64,000 bases of DNA from Gammaproteobacteria bacterium (GCA_018820765.1 JAHJNN010000012.1:310001-374000), one strand, 5' to 3'; numbered from the stretch's first letter, positions 37,929-48,578 are shown. Program-made: numbers and translations. Notes: generated by a model from the letters alone, not told the origin.

Positions 37929-40900
37929 TTACGCTGGCTCGGACACGCCCTGCAGCTGTTCGGCAATGGCTTCGAGCAGTTGCTGTTCCTGATACGGCTT
38001 GCCCAGGTACACGTTGACGCCGATTTCCATCGCGTGATTGCGGTGCTTGTCCGCCGTACGCGAGGTGATCATGATGATCGGCACCGATTTCAGGCGGGCG
38101 TCGCTGCGCATCACGCGGGCCAGCTCGAAACCGTCCATGCGCGGCATTTCGACGTCGAGCAGCACCACGTCGGGGACCAGGTCGTGCATCCTTTCCAGCG
38201 CGTCGACGCCGTCCTTCGCGCTGTCCACGCGGAAGCCTTCGCGGGTGAGCAGGCGGGTGGTGATCTTGCGCACCGTGAGCGAATCGTCCACCACCAGCAC
38301 CATCGGCGGCTGCAGCGCGGCGCTGAGTTCGAGCGCCTCGGCCGGCGCGGCGTGTTCCACGGCGGTTCGCGGCATGCTCGCCCAGCGCAGGGCCAGCGGA
38401 ACCGGGTTCAGGATCAGCATCACGCGCCCGTCGCCGCGCACCGTCGCGCCGACCACGCCGGTGATGCGCGCCATCTGCGGGCCGATGTTCTTGACCACGA
38501 TTTCGCGCGTACCCTCGATCAGGTCCACCAGCACGGCGGCCTGGCTGGTGCCGCTTTGCAGCAGCACCACCGGGTTGTAACGCTGCACTTCGTGCAAGGC
38601 TTCAATGTCGCCCAGCAGATGCGGCAGATAGGAGAAGGGATAACGCGCACCGCGCCATTCCACTTCACCCGCCACCATGGCCCGTTCAAGTTCCACCGGC
38701 TTGAGTTCCAGCACCTGCTGCACCAGCGGCGTCGGCAGGGCATAGTCGTGTTTCGCCGCCTGGACCATCACCGCCTGCGTCATGGCCAGCGTGAGCGGCA
38801 GATAGATGTGGAAGCTGGTGCCGGCGCCCGGCACCGAACTGATGTCGATGCGGCCGCCCAGCGCGGAAATCTCGCTCTTCACCACGTCCATGCCGACGCC
38901 GCGGCCGGCGACCTGGCTGACGGTCTCGGCGGTGGAGAAACCGGCGGCGAAGATCATCTGCGCCAGCAGGGTTTCGGTCGGCTCGACGCCCGGCAGCAAG
39001 AGGCCGTTGGCTTCGGCCTTTTCGCGGATGCGCGCGTAGTTGAGACCGGCGCCGTCGTCCTTCACGGTCAGCATCATTTCGTTGCCGGACTGACGCGCCG
39101 ACAGCACGATCTCGCCGAACTCGGCCTTGCCTGCGGCGCGGCGCACCTCGGGCGATTCGATACCGTGGGCGAGCGCGTTGCGCAGCAAGTGTTCGAGCGG
39201 CGCGGTGACTTTTTCCAGCACCGAGCGGTCGATTTCCAGTTCGCCCCCCTCGATGTCCAGCTGGGCGCGCTTGTCCACATCGCGCGCGGTCTGGCGAACC
39301 GTTCGATACAGCCGCTCGGCCACCGAATTCAGCGGCACCATGCGCACCCGCAGCAGATCCTGCTGCAGTTCGCGGTTCAGCCGCGTCTGCTGGATCAGCG
39401 CCGCATCCGCTTCGCCCAGGCGGGCCAGCAGGATGTGCTGCACGGTGGAAATGTCGTTCACGCTTTCGGCCAGGAAGCGCGTGACTTCCTGGAAGCGGGT
39501 AAAACGGTCGAATTCAAGCGGGTCGAACTCGTCGGTGCTGCCCTGGGTCAGGAAGGTTGCCTGCATCTGCGATTCGGCCTGGATCTCGACCTCGCGAATG
39601 TGGCCGCGCAGGCGCACCAGCGCGTCCGACAACTCGCTGACGTGACGCTTGAAGGAGAACACTTCGCTTTCGATCCGCGAACGCGCGATCGCCACTTCGC
39701 CCGCCTGGTTGACCATACGGTCGACCCAGTCGGCGCGCACGCGCAGGGTCAGGGCATTGCTGTCGCGCGTGGCCGGCTGCGCCGTTGCAAGCGGATCGGC
39801 CACCGCTGCCGTGACGGCATGGGCCTGGCCCAGCACCGGTTCGACCGGTGCTTCCAGCGGCGCGGACGCTTCCTCCACAACCGGCGAAAGGTCGCCGTGC
39901 TTCAGGCGCTCCACCGCATCGGCCAGGCGGTCGAGCTGCGCTTCCAGCGTGCCGAACACCTCGCCGCTCGCAGCCAGATGGCCTTCGATCACCGCGATCA
40001 CGCGGGATTCCATCACGTGCGTCAGCTCACCCAGGCGCATCGCGCCGACCATGCGCGCGCTGCCCTTGATGGTATGCAGGTTGCGGCGTAGCGCGTCGCG
40101 CGCAGCCGCCTCGTTCGGCGCGGCGATCCAGGCGCGCAATTGCGCGCTGGTATCCGGTACCAGGGTGTCGGCCTCCTCGAGGAAAATCGGCAGCAACTGT
40201 TGGTCGATTTCATCGGCCACTTCGCGCCGCTCGAAGACCGGCGACGGCGTGGCAGGCTTGATCTCGGACACCATCGCGCTGACGTCCGGCAGGCCGTGCG
40301 CCACATGGGGATGGACCGTCTCGGCAGGCGCGCTGGCAGCGGCGGCCGTATCGTCAGGGGAAAGCACGGACGATGCGACCGTCGCAGCCTGAATGTCATC
40401 CACCAGCGGGGGGATGGACTCGTCTTCCAGTTCGCCCAGGGTCGCAATCAGGTCGTTTGCGGCCTCGGGCAGCTGGCCGCTTTCGATGGTCGAGATCATC
40501 TCATGCAGACGGGCGACCGTATCCTTCACCAGCGATACGTGCGACACCGGCAGCGGCGCGTGCACAAAGCGGTTCCAGTACTGTTCAAGTGCATGCGACA
40601 GCTCGGACAGAACGGCAATGCCCGCCGTCCCCGCGATGCCGCCCAGGGTATGCACGGCACGGCGCGCATGCTCGCTGACGGTGCTGTGCGGCGTCTCGAC
40701 ATGGCGTTCGGTCTCTTCCTGCAACACGGCCAGGCGCTGATGCGCTTCGGTCATGAAAATCTCGTGCAGGCCGGTGGAGAGGCAGACCGGACCGATGCAG
40801 ACCTCGTCAGGAACGGCGGGCGCTGCCTGCGCGTCATCGCGCGGCGGTTCGGCGTCATTCGAAGCAGCCGGTTCCGCGGGCTCGGCCGCAGCCGCGTACT

Positions 40901-43805
40901 CGATGAACGCGCCCACGTCCGGCACAGGCGATTCGGGCAGGGGCTCCGCCGCTTCGGCGGCCGCGGCCTCATCCCACTCCAGCGCCGGGGCGAGGGTCTC
41001 CGCTTCGACTGCCGCAGTCGCCCCTTGCTCGGGCCCGGCAGCGGCCTCGTCGAATTCGGCAACCGGCTCGGCTTCGACCTCCGGCAGCGGCTGCCATGCG
41101 GCGTCCGCTTCGGGCACCGCCGCCTCGATGGCGGCCTGATCCGGCGCAGCGTCCCCGCCCTCCGGGGCATCCAGCGGCTGCCCCTGCGCCACGCGGTCGA
41201 CCGCCGCCAGCAAGGCGGCGACCGGCAGCGTCACCGGCTCGTTGGCCTGCAGGGCATTGACCCAGTCCTGGAACACGCCGCGCGCGCGCCCGACCAGACG
41301 CAGCACGTCGCTGCTGGCGGGCTTGTTTTCGGCCAGCCAGCCGTTCAGCAATTGTTCATGGCGCCACGCGGTTTCGCCCAGTTCCGCCAGGCCGACCATG
41401 CGGCCGCTACCCTTCAGCGTGTGGAAGGCGCGGCGGACGACCGTCAGGGACGCCTGGTCGTCGGGATCGCTCTGGCACGCGTCGCGGGCCTCGCCCATTG
41501 TCGCCAGCACTTCATTGGCTTCTTCCAGGAAAATGTCCAGCAACTCCGATTCGACCCCGTCCGGGATCGTGACCTGAAGCGCAGCCTCGGCAAGCGGCTC
41601 GGCCGGCGCTGCTGCGGGCAGGTCGGCCGGCTCGGTTGCGGACGAGGGCATGGGCGGTTCGAGTTCCGCGGCCGCTTCGTTTGCCGGCGCAGCGATTTCG
41701 ATGACATCCATTGCAACCGGATCGGCCCATCCTGCCGCGTCTTCCAGAACGATGAGGTCAGGTGCCGTGATTTCGGCGGCGAATGCTGCATCCGCCTCCT
41801 GCGTCGTCGGCTGGATTTCAGGTGCAGCGCGCTCGGGCAAGGACAGGCCGGTCAGGGCCGCGATGTCGGCATCGAGCGGCTGCGGCGCCTCCGCCGCGTC
41901 GCGGCTGGCATCGAGCGCCGCGCGCGTCTGTTGTTTCAGGCTGGTGTCGTCGATCAGTTCGGCATCGCGACTCAGTTCGGTCAGTGCATCAAGGAATTTT
42001 TTTTTTGTGGCGTCGTCAGGTTGATCGCGCCATTCCAGATAGCCTGCCTGCACCTCGGTCTTGCGGCCCGGCAAGCCGGATTCGATCGTGTCGCCCAGCC
42101 CACTGTCGTCGACGCTGTCCGCATCGATCACGCCGAACTCGACCAGGGCCGGACGCAGAATGGCGGCGGCGTCGGCACGCCCGGCGCAATAGGATTCGAT
42201 GAACAGCCCAAGGCTGGAGAAGGCATCCGCCAGACGTTGCTGGGCCGCCTCGTCGGGATGGCCCTCGCTGGCGAACGGCTGCACCGCGGCGGTGGCCGCG
42301 CCCAGCAGGCTGGCGGCATCGGGCAATTCGAGCATGGTCAGCGCGCCCTGCGCCTGCTGCGCCAGCGGCGGCAGGTTGGCCAGCGCTTCGCGCTCGTTGG
42401 CATCACGGAAGAAGGCATCCAGCGCCTCTTCCATCTGCCTCAGGTTCTGTCCAACCTCCTGCGCCATGTGCACCAGCATGTCGCGCTCGGCGTCACGCTG
42501 GCTGGCCGCTTCCATGACGTTGGCCGGCATCTCGCGGCCTTCGATCAGGGCGCGCAGACGGGCCTGCTGGCCTTCGGCGCGAGCGGCGAAGTCGGCATGC
42601 AGGACATCTTCCTGCTCGACGCCGTTCTGCATGAGTAGCAGGCTTGAAGCCACTTCGAGGTTGGCCTGTTCGCGCGCCTCGCCTTCACGACCGGCGGTGG
42701 CAAGGGACGCCGCCTCCAGTTCGTGCAACAAGGGCTGCAGTCCGCTGTTTTCGAGCATCTGTGCCTGCGGCTGCATGCGCGACAGCTGGAGCTGAAACTG
42801 TTCCAGTTGCACGGCATTGCCTTCGACATAGGCATGCCAGTTCTCGCGCGCGGCCTTGAGGCCGGCTTGTAGCGCGTCCAGCACCGGGCGCATGCGCGCC
42901 ATCGCCTCCGGGTCGAGCATACCGCGGCCCGGCAGATAGCGATCCAGGCCCAGGGTCGAACGGACTTCCGCGGCGCGGCCGTCCATGGCCTGGCTCTTCG
43001 CCACGAAGAACAGCGCGTCGCGCAGCAGCCGTTCGGCAACCTGCGGCGAGCCTTCCATCAGACGGCGCATCTGCAGGTCGACACGGGCGAGCAGCTGCTT
43101 GACGTAGAAATCGGCCTCGACACCGTGGGCAATCAGGCTGTCGACAAAGCCGACGCAGGCCCACCAGAAGGTTTGCGAGGCCTGCGACGGCGCGATGCGC
43201 TCGATTGCAGCCAGTGCGTCGCGCATGCGCTGCAGTCCCTGGTCCGCATCGACGTTGCGCAAGAACGCCAGCAGGCCGCGCTGGAACTGGGCGCGCGTGG
43301 TTTTGACTTCGGCGGCCAGCGCATCCTGCGTCAGGCCCTCGCCGAGGGCTTTGCCCGGTTTGCGCGTGCGCAGATCGGGGAAGAACAGTTCGCCTTCGAA
43401 TACCCGCTCGGCGCCCTGCAGTTCGCGCAGACGCTTGTAGAGCGGGAACAGCGCCAGCTCGCCGCTGCCGCGGCCGTCGGCCAGGTCCTTGACCCAGCGC
43501 TGCAGGCCCTCGATGGCGTTGCGCAGGGCGCGCAACATATCGTCTTCTGCCGGCAAGCGGTTCTCGCTGACGTCGGCGAGGCAGGATTCGATCGCGCCGG
43601 CAAGCGTGGCTGCGCCTTCCAGTCCCACCATGCGCAGCGCGCCGGTGGCCTGGTGGGCGTCGTCGCGCGCCAGCCGCAGGGCATTGGTCAGGTCGACGTC
43701 GACACTGTAGGCCTGGATGCGCCCGAGGGCGGCTTGGAGGGCGGCATCGATGTCGCCGCGCACCCAGTTCAACGGGCCGGTATCGTAATCGAGTAAGGCG
43801 CTCAT
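37929..43805 (-). CDS. pilL: Hybrid chemosensory histidine kinase PilL/ChpA
   Basis: CheA-like kinase of the Pil-Chp system that controls type IV pilus retraction and surface sensing; 1958 residues. Several Hpt domains: a degenerate one near residue 50 (AHQATGALRMVG), and others with phospho-His in FHTLKGSGRMVG (about 795), VHTLGGIAGTAG (about 1050) and LHTIKGSARMVG (about 1242). Then dimerisation and ATPase domains (HLLRNALAHGIE near 1540, KDDGAGL, GRGVGMDVVKSEI near 1637), a CheW domain, and a C-terminal receiver (VLVVDDSLTVRK near 1835, phospho-Asp in LLDVEMPRMDG near 1880). A ten-A run in the coding strand near 41997-42006 is notable. Last gene of pilG-H-I-J-L. Confidence 0.95.
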   Translation of the reverse strand: MSALLDYDTGPLNWVRGDIDAALQAALGRIQAYSVDVDLTNALRLARDDAHQATGALRMVGLEGAATLAGAIESCLADVSENRLPAEDDMLRALRNAIEGLQRWVKDLADGRGSGELALFPLYKRLRELQGAERVFEGELFFPDLRTRKPGKALGEGLTQDALAAEVKTTRAQFQRGLLAFLRNVDADQGLQRMRDALAAIERIAPSQASQTFWWACVGFVDSLIAHGVEADFYVKQLLARVDLQMRRLMEGSPQVAERLLRDALFFVAKSQAMDGRAAEVRSTLGLDRYLPGRGMLDPEAMARMRPVLDALQAGLKAARENWHAYVEGNAVQLEQFQLQLSRMQPQAQMLENSGLQPLLHELEAASLATAGREGEAREQANLEVASSLLLMQNGVEQEDVLHADFAARAEGQQARLRALIEGREMPANVMEAASQRDAERDMLVHMAQEVGQNLRQMEEALDAFFRDANEREALANLPPLAQQAQGALTMLELPDAASLLGAATAAVQPFASEGHPDEAAQQRLADAFSSLGLFIESYCAGRADAAAILRPALVEFGVIDADSVDDSGLGDTIESGLPGRKTEVQAGYLEWRDQPDDATKKKFLDALTELSRDAELIDDTSLKQQTRAALDASRDAAEAPQPLDADIAALTGLSLPERAAPEIQPTTQEADAAFAAEITAPDLIVLEDAAGWADPVAMDVIEIAAPANEAAAELEPPMPSSATEPADLPAAAPAEPLAEAALQVTIPDGVESELLDIFLEEANEVLATMGEARDACQSDPDDQASLTVVRRAFHTLKGSGRMVGLAELGETAWRHEQLLNGWLAENKPASSDVLRLVGRARGVFQDWVNALQANEPVTLPVAALLAAVDRVAQGQPLDAPEGGDAAPDQAAIEAAVPEADAAWQPLPEVEAEPVAEFDEAAAGPEQGATAAVEAETLAPALEWDEAAAAEAAEPLPESPVPDVGAFIEYAAAAEPAEPAASNDAEPPRDDAQAAPAVPDEVCIGPVCLSTGLHEIFMTEAHQRLAVLQEETERHVETPHSTVSEHARRAVHTLGGIAGTAGIAVLSELSHALEQYWNRFVHAPLPVSHVSLVKDTVARLHEMISTIESGQLPEAANDLIATLGELEDESIPPLVDDIQAATVASSVLSPDDTAAAASAPAETVHPHVAHGLPDVSAMVSEIKPATPSPVFERREVADEIDQQLLPIFLEEADTLVPDTSAQLRAWIAAPNEAAARDALRRNLHTIKGSARMVGAMRLGELTHVMESRVIAVIEGHLAASGEVFGTLEAQLDRLADAVERLKHGDLSPVVEEASAPLEAPVEPVLGQAHAVTAAVADPLATAQPATRDSNALTLRVRADWVDRMVNQAGEVAIARSRIESEVFSFKRHVSELSDALVRLRGHIREVEIQAESQMQATFLTQGSTDEFDPLEFDRFTRFQEVTRFLAESVNDISTVQHILLARLGEADAALIQQTRLNRELQQDLLRVRMVPLNSVAERLYRTVRQTARDVDKRAQLDIEGGELEIDRSVLEKVTAPLEHLLRNALAHGIESPEVRRAAGKAEFGEIVLSARQSGNEMMLTVKDDGAGLNYARIREKAEANGLLLPGVEPTETLLAQMIFAAGFSTAETVSQVAGRGVGMDVVKSEISALGGRIDISSVPGAGTSFHIYLPLTLAMTQAVMVQAAKHDYALPTPLVQQVLELKPVELERAMVAGEVEWRGARYPFSYLPHLLGDIEALHEVQRYNPVVLLQSGTSQAAVLVDLIEGTREIVVKNIGPQMARITGVVGATVRGDGRVMLILNPVPLALRWASMPRTAVEHAAPAEALELSAALQPPMVLVVDDSLTVRKITTRLLTREGFRVDSAKDGVDALERMHDLVPDVVLLDVEMPRMDGFELARVMRSDARLKSVPIIMITSRTADKHRNHAMEIGVNVYLGKPYQEQQLLEAIAEQLQGVSEPA

Positions 43806-43870
43806 GGTGTGTGGTTCCCGAGGTTGATTGCAGTGGCCGTGACCGTTTGCTCGCGTAGCAGTCGGTCAGG

Positions 43871-45991
43871 TCAGGCGAGCTTGAAGCCCGCAACCGAGTT
43901 CTTGAGGTCTTGCGCCAGTTGCTTCATGCCGCCAATCGACTCGGCCGTCTGCTGGGTGCCGCTGCTGGTCTGCGCCGAAATCGCCTTGATGTCCTGCATG
44001 GTCTCGGCCACCTTGGCGGTCGACTCGGCCTGGCTCTGCGTGGCCGAAGAAATGTCGGCAATCAGTTCGGCCAGCGTTTTCGACACGTCGCCGATCTCGG
44101 CCAGCGTCTGGCCTGCGGCATCCGACAGCTTGGCGCCCTCGACCACGCCCTGGGTCGAGATTTCCATCGCCGCCACGGTGTCGTGGGTATCGGACTGAAT
44201 GGTCTTCACGATCGCCGCGATCTGCTTGGTCGCGTCGGCCGAGCGTTCCGCCAGCCGCTGCACTTCTTCCGCCACCACCGAGAAGCCGCGGCCGGCCTCG
44301 CCTGCCGACGCCGCCTGGATGGCGGCGTTGAGCGCCAGCACGTTGGTCTGTTCGGTAATGTCGGAAATCAGTTCGACGATCTCGCCGATCTCCTGCGACG
44401 ATTCGCCGAGGCGCTTGATTCGCTTCGAGGTTTCCTGAATCTGTTCGCGCAGGGTGTTCATGCTGGCAATGGCGTTCGCCACCGCCTGCTGGCCTTTTTC
44501 CGCAGCCGCAAGGGATTGTTCGGCCACGCGGGCGGATTCGGCTGCGTTGCCCGACACCTGTTGCACCGACTGCGCCAGGTTCACCACCGCGGCCGAGGTT
44601 TCTTCGATTTCCTCGGTCTGCCGGCGGGCGGCCTGCTGCAGCGTGTCGGAAACCTGGCCGGCCTCGCTGGCGGCCTGATCCATCTGCACGGTGGCGTTGT
44701 TGATCCCGCGCACCAGGCTTCGCAGCTCTTCCACCGTGTAGTTGATCGAGTCGGCCACCGCGCCGGTGATGTCTTCGGTCACGCTGGCGTTGATGGTGAG
44801 GTTGCCTTCGGCCAGTTCGCCCAGTTCGTCCATCAGGCGCAGAATCGCCTCCTGGTTGCGGCTGTTTTCCTCTTCGCTCTTGCGCGCCCGTGATTTGGTT
44901 TCGTTAATGTTGACCAGACCCAGCATCACCAGCGAGGCGAGCGCCAGCACACCGAACGAGGCGGCCAGCAGATAGCTCAGGCCGCCGACCGACTGGTAGT
45001 CCTGCGACAGGCGCTCGGTGTCCGCCAGTAGGGCGTCGCTGCCGGCGAACAGGTTGTTCGCCGCCACCTTGGATTGCAGCAGCGGCTGCGTGTTGGCGAG
45101 CACCTCGCCCACCGCTTCCACCATGTCGCCCATGTTTCCGCCCAGGTCTTCCAGGGTCATCAGGCTGTCTTCGTTGCGGCTCGCCGCACCGCCCATCAGC
45201 GACTGCACCGTGTCGCGGAAGGAGGTCGTATCCTTCTCCAACTGCAGCACGACTTCAGGGTCGATAAGGTCGGCGGACAGCAGCAGGTTGGCGTTTTTCG
45301 GCAGACGCTGGCTCAGCATGACCAGGTGGTTGGCACGCGACACCTCGCGCACGCTGCCGCCCGAATCGGCCAGCTGGCTGGCGAGCTGCTCGGCCACTTC
45401 CTGCAGATCGATACTGAGGGCGTTAATCCGTTTGACGTTTTCGTTCAGCGCCACCAGGTTTTTTTGCTGCGACAGGATCTGTTTGACCTGGGGGTCGATT
45501 TTCTTCCATTGCCCGTTGATCTTTTCCAGCGAGTCGCTCGCCGCGCCGCGGGTGGCGGGCACATCGCCGTCGCCTTCGGCCAGGCTGGTCAGCGTCTGTT
45601 CGAAAGAGACCTTGCCTTCGGCAAGTTTCTTGAAGGCGTCGGCGTTGCCCAGCACCGACTGCTGGGCGGTCAGCGGCAGCCGCTGCGACAACACTTTCAG
45701 CTCGCCCGAACGCGCTTCGTAACCCGCACGGTTGTCCAGCTGGACCAGACTGTAGATGGTGAAGCCCGCGGCCAGCAGCAGCGAGACGATCAGGGCGCCG
45801 CCCGAGTAGAGATACTGCTTCTCGACGGGAAAGTGGCCGATCAGCGGGGCCTTGCCGGGTTCCTTGTCGGCCAGCTTGCGGACCTTCTGCATGATCATGG
45901 CGGTATGCTCGCCGCCGGACTTGCCGGTAAGCTTTTCCGTCATGCGGCCAGCCAGCCCTCTGAGGCCATTCATCGTTGTCGCGTTATTCAT
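43871..45991 (-). CDS. pilJ: Type IV pilus methyl-accepting chemotaxis protein PilJ
   Basis: Receptor of the Pil-Chp pathway, 706 residues. A cytoplasmic N-terminal tail precedes the first membrane helix ([20 protein letters not shown], about residues 62-81). The periplasmic region includes two PilJ-type helical segments ([12 protein letters not shown] and [13 protein letters not shown]). A second helix lies near 345-365, then HAMP-like and signalling domains with the hairpin tip [20 protein letters not shown] near residue 545. Start at 45991 has GGAG only two bases away; an ATG six codons later is an alternative. Signals to PilL via PilI. Confidence 0.95.
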   Translation of the reverse strand: MNNATTMNGLRGLAGRMTEKLTGKSGGEHTAMIMQKVRKLADKEPGKAPLIGHFPVEKQYLYSGGALIVSLLLAAGFTIYSLVQLDNRAGYEARSGELKVLSQRLPLTAQQSVLGNADAFKKLAEGKVSFEQTLTSLAEGDGDVPATRGAASDSLEKINGQWKKIDPQVKQILSQQKNLVALNENVKRINALSIDLQEVAEQLASQLADSGGSVREVSRANHLVMLSQRLPKNANLLLSADLIDPEVVLQLEKDTTSFRDTVQSLMGGAASRNEDSLMTLEDLGGNMGDMVEAVGEVLANTQPLLQSKVAANNLFAGSDALLADTERLSQDYQSVGGLSYLLAASFGVLALASLVMLGLVNINETKSRARKSEEENSRNQEAILRLMDELGELAEGNLTINASVTEDITGAVADSINYTVEELRSLVRGINNATVQMDQAASEAGQVSDTLQQAARRQTEEIEETSAAVVNLAQSVQQVSGNAAESARVAEQSLAAAEKGQQAVANAIASMNTLREQIQETSKRIKRLGESSQEIGEIVELISDITEQTNVLALNAAIQAASAGEAGRGFSVVAEEVQRLAERSADATKQIAAIVKTIQSDTHDTVAAMEISTQGVVEGAKLSDAAGQTLAEIGDVSKTLAELIADISSATQSQAESTAKVAETMQDIKAISAQTSSGTQQTAESIGGMKQLAQDLKNSVAGFKLA

Positions 45992-46043
45992 TGCTCCAGT
46001 CCCTCACTCGTCGGCGCCTGCGCGCCCTGTTATCAATGTCCAC

Positions 46044-46565
46044 TCAGTTGCCGAACGGCGCCTCGACCTTGAGGAACTCGGCATCGCCCAGCAACTGCCC
46101 GAAATCCATGTCGCACCAGCCGGCCCCCGCGTCGTCCGCATACTGGCGGGCGATCCACGGATGCGCCGCAGGTTCGCCGCGCAGCTGGTAATGGTTGATG
46201 TTCTTCAGGCCCAGCGTACTGCGCACCAGCAGGGCCGCGTTGACGCCAAAATCGTGATGCGGAATCAACAGCCGGCAATCGGCGTGATCGGGCGTGATGC
46301 CCTGCCCCATGAAGTCGGCGAAATCGCTTACCGCAAACAGGTTGCCGCGGATGTTGGCGACGCCGCGAAACCAGCGGCGCGAACCGGGCACCCTGACGAT
46401 GGGCGGCACCGGAATCACCTCCTCCGTATCGGCGAGGCTCACCAGCCAGTTCACCTCTCCGACGCGGAAACCCAGACGGGAGCCGGTGTTGTCGCGGCTG
46501 GCCGCCGCCTGCAGCTGCAGCGAAAGCGTGGTCTGAAATTCGCGCAGATTGAATTTCTTGGCCAT
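46044..46565 (-). CDS. pilI: CheW-like coupling protein PilI
   Basis: A 173-residue CheW-domain adaptor linking the PilJ receptor to the PilL kinase. It has the CheW beta-barrel features GFRVGEVNWLVSLADTEEVI near 49, VRVPGSRRWFRGVANIRGNL near 78, and FAVSDFADFMGQ. It lies ten bases after pilH and 52 before pilJ in the same operon. Confidence 0.93.
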   Translation of the reverse strand: MAKKFNLREFQTTLSLQLQAAASRDNTGSRLGFRVGEVNWLVSLADTEEVIPVPPIVRVPGSRRWFRGVANIRGNLFAVSDFADFMGQGITPDHADCRLLIPHHDFGVNAALLVRSTLGLKNINHYQLRGEPAAHPWIARQYADDAGAGWCDMDFGQLLGDAEFLKVEAPFGN

Positions 46566-46575
46566 GTCGGTCCGC

Positions 46576-46941
46576 TCAGCCCAGCGCCTTGATTTGCGAC
46601 AACAGGTCTTCCGGCTTCACCGGCTTCACCAGGTAAGCCTTGGCGCCCTGGCGCATGCCCCATACCTTGTCGGTTTCCTGGCCCTTGGTGGTGCACATGA
46701 TGACCGGGATATGCTTGGTCGCCTCTTCCTTCGTGATCATGCGCGTCGCCTGGTAGCCGTTCATGCCCGGCATCACGACGTCCATCACGATCAGATCGGG
46801 CAGCGTCTGCTTGGCCTGCGCGACGGCCTCCTCGCCGCTTTCCGCCATGCTGACCAGATAGCCGTTCTTGACCAGCAGTTCGGACAGGAAAAAACGCTCG
46901 GTAGGAGAATCATCCACGACCAGAATTCGGCTGATTGCCAT
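46576..46941 (-). CDS. pilH: Response regulator PilH
   Basis: Single-domain CheY-like receiver of 121 residues. The acidic pocket is in ILVVDDSPTER, the phospho-Asp in LIVMDVVMPGMNGYQATRM near residue 52, the Thr in VIMCTTKGQ and the Lys in YLVKPVKPEDLL. In the Pil-Chp system PilH opposes or buffers PilG signalling to pilus retraction. It is the second gene of the operon. Confidence 0.94.
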   Translation of the reverse strand: MAISRILVVDDSPTERFFLSELLVKNGYLVSMAESGEEAVAQAKQTLPDLIVMDVVMPGMNGYQATRMITKEEATKHIPVIMCTTKGQETDKVWGMRQGAKAYLVKPVKPEDLLSQIKALG

Positions 46942-46962
46942 TTTTGTGCTCCTTGTTAGAAA

Positions 46963-47355
46963 TTAAGTGCCTGCGCACGCGTGCTCGCGCACGGCAGTCA
47001 GCAGCGTGTCCTTGGTGAAAGGCTTGGTCAGGTATTGATCCGATCCCACCATGCGGCCGCGTGCACGATCGAACAACCCGTCCTTGGACGACAGCATGAT
47101 GACCGGCGTGGTGCGGTATTTGGCATTGCGCTTGATGAGCGAGCAGGTCTGGTAGCCATCGAGGCGCGGCATCATGATGTCGACAAACACCACATCCGGG
47201 TCATGGTCGGTGATCTTGGCCAGCGCATCGAATCCGTCCTGCGCCAGGATGACCTCGCAGCCCGCCTGATTCAGGAATATTTCCGCACTACGCCGGATGG
47301 TGTTGCTGTCATCGATGACCATCACCTTGACGCCTTTCAATGCCTCGTTGTCCAC
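46963..47355 (-). CDS. pilG: Response regulator PilG
   Basis: Single receiver domain of 130 residues, the first gene of the pil chemosensory operon. Motifs: VMVIDDSNTIRRSAEIFL, phospho-Asp in VVFVDIMMPRLDGYQTC near residue 58, VIMLSSKDG and the Lys of YLTKPFTKDTLL. I start at the GTG at 47355, six bases after a GGAG site; a longer frame upstream (to 47394) has non-family residues. PilG drives PilB/PilT control in the Pseudomonas system. Confidence 0.93.
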   Translation of the reverse strand: MDNEALKGVKVMVIDDSNTIRRSAEIFLNQAGCEVILAQDGFDALAKITDHDPDVVFVDIMMPRLDGYQTCSLIKRNAKYRTTPVIMLSSKDGLFDRARGRMVGSDQYLTKPFTKDTLLTAVREHACAGT

Positions 47356-47481
47356 ACGCGCTCTCCGCCAGAATCCGGGGCACGCGACACACACCGCCCG
47401 CCCGTTGTGGATACCATTACGGCAACGGTTGCGGCTTCTTTAGTGTTTGCGGCCACCGACGCGCGCCAACCGGGCAGCCAA

Positions 47482-47510
47482 CAAAAAGGGCGCCGCAATC
47501 GACGCCCTTC
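47482..47510 (-). terminator. Rho-independent terminator (minus strand)
   Basis: On the minus strand AAGGGCG pairs with CGCCCTT across a loop of about ten bases and is followed by TTTG. It ends the exported-protein gene at 47536 before the pil operon begins. Confidence 0.8.
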
Positions 47511-47535
47511 CTGTCCGTGCAAAAAACCCTGCTTG

Positions 47536-48435
47536 CTACCAGGAGTCTCCGCTGGACTTCTTGTCGGCGCCGGCAACGGCGCTCATGGTTTCGATGATGG
47601 TGTTCGGCAGGGACGAAATCCGCATGAACTGGCCCATCCCCACGTCCGGGAAAGCCAGGGCGATGCGGAACCGGCCATGCGGCGCGCCCACCTCGTTGTT
47701 GATCACGTACACCTCGTAGGGCAGGCCGGTGATGTTGTTCTGCATGTCGATTTTGCTGATCCACTCGCCGTCACTGCTGCCGCTGCCGTTCATCGCCACG
47801 CCGAACACGGCCAGCTTGCGGTCGGGCAGGACGATTTCATAGACCTTGGCGGTCTTGCCCGCGCCCTTGGCGAGATTCTCGCGCACGGCCTTCAGCGCCT
47901 CGGCAAAGCTGCCGTACTCGGCCAGCTTGTTCTTGTACGAGTCCAGGCGCTCCATCCCGATCATGTAACGGTAGTGGGTCAAACTGGACGGGGCCTCGTC
48001 CCCGCCCAGCCCCTTGCCCGCGCCCAGGGCTTTCTGCAATCGTCCCTGCAGCGCCTTGACCGCCTCTTCCTTCTTCTCGAAATCCTTGCGGAAATAGGCG
48101 CGGTACCAGTAGTCCGGATTGGTGTAGGCGACGCTGCCGTCAGCCTTCACCCCGACGCGAACGGCCGCACCCATCACGGCATAGCCCCCCACCGAACCGA
48201 CTTCGTCGAGCATGGCGTCGTCGGTGGCAATGACCACCCCGTATCCCGCCAGGTTTTTGGGGAAATACTTGCCGACGACCTTGAAGCCGCCGCTCTTGAG
48301 CTTGCCCTCGACCGCCGTCGCCACCGCCTGCACATTGGCGCCTGCGACCGGATCGCCCTGCACATAAGGTGAAACCGCCCATGCGCTTGACGAAACAACG
48401 AGCAGGGCCCAAGCTGTAATCCGTTGCAGTAACAT
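47536..48435 (-). CDS. Exported protein of unknown function
   Basis: About 299 residues with a signal peptide (LLQRITAWALLVVSSSAWA, cleavage near residue 19), so periplasmic or secreted. The N-terminal half (VQAVATAVEGKLKSGGFKVV; FPKNLAGYGVVIATDDAM) is patterned like DUF302-type alpha/beta proteins; this is a weak resemblance. The C-terminal half contains KVYEIVLPDRKLAVFGVAMN and YEVYVINNEVGAPHGRFRIA. Two ATGs are close; I chose the second, at 48435, as the AGGAG site is better spaced from it. No cysteines remain in the mature part. It is a single-gene unit with its own terminator. Confidence 0.7.
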   Translation of the reverse strand: MLLQRITAWALLVVSSSAWAVSPYVQGDPVAGANVQAVATAVEGKLKSGGFKVVGKYFPKNLAGYGVVIATDDAMLDEVGSVGGYAVMGAAVRVGVKADGSVAYTNPDYWYRAYFRKDFEKKEEAVKALQGRLQKALGAGKGLGGDEAPSSLTHYRYMIGMERLDSYKNKLAEYGSFAEALKAVRENLAKGAGKTAKVYEIVLPDRKLAVFGVAMNGSGSSDGEWISKIDMQNNITGLPYEVYVINNEVGAPHGRFRIALAFPDVGMGQFMRISSLPNTIIETMSAVAGADKKSSGDSW

Positions 48436-48523
48436 TGTCATCTCCTGAATAAGAATTATTTGATTGTGGTCCCATCATGCCATTGACAGGGTACATTCAT
48501 TCTACCGGAGAGGCCGGATGGCT

Positions 48524-48551
48524 CAAAAGCCCCCGTTCCGTAGCGGGGCGA
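48524..48551 (-). terminator. Probable terminator after rubredoxin
   Basis: On the minus strand GCCCCG pairs with CGGGGGC (one bulge) around a short loop and is followed by TTTTG, 28 bases after the rubredoxin stop. Confidence 0.65.
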
Positions 48552-48578
48552 CTTTCCTGAGCGCGCTGTAAACAAGCG

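Noticed and set aside
37980..40091. Very long plus-strand frames opposite pilL
   Set aside because: His/Arg/Gln-rich shadows; the minus-strand frame carries all CheA domains.
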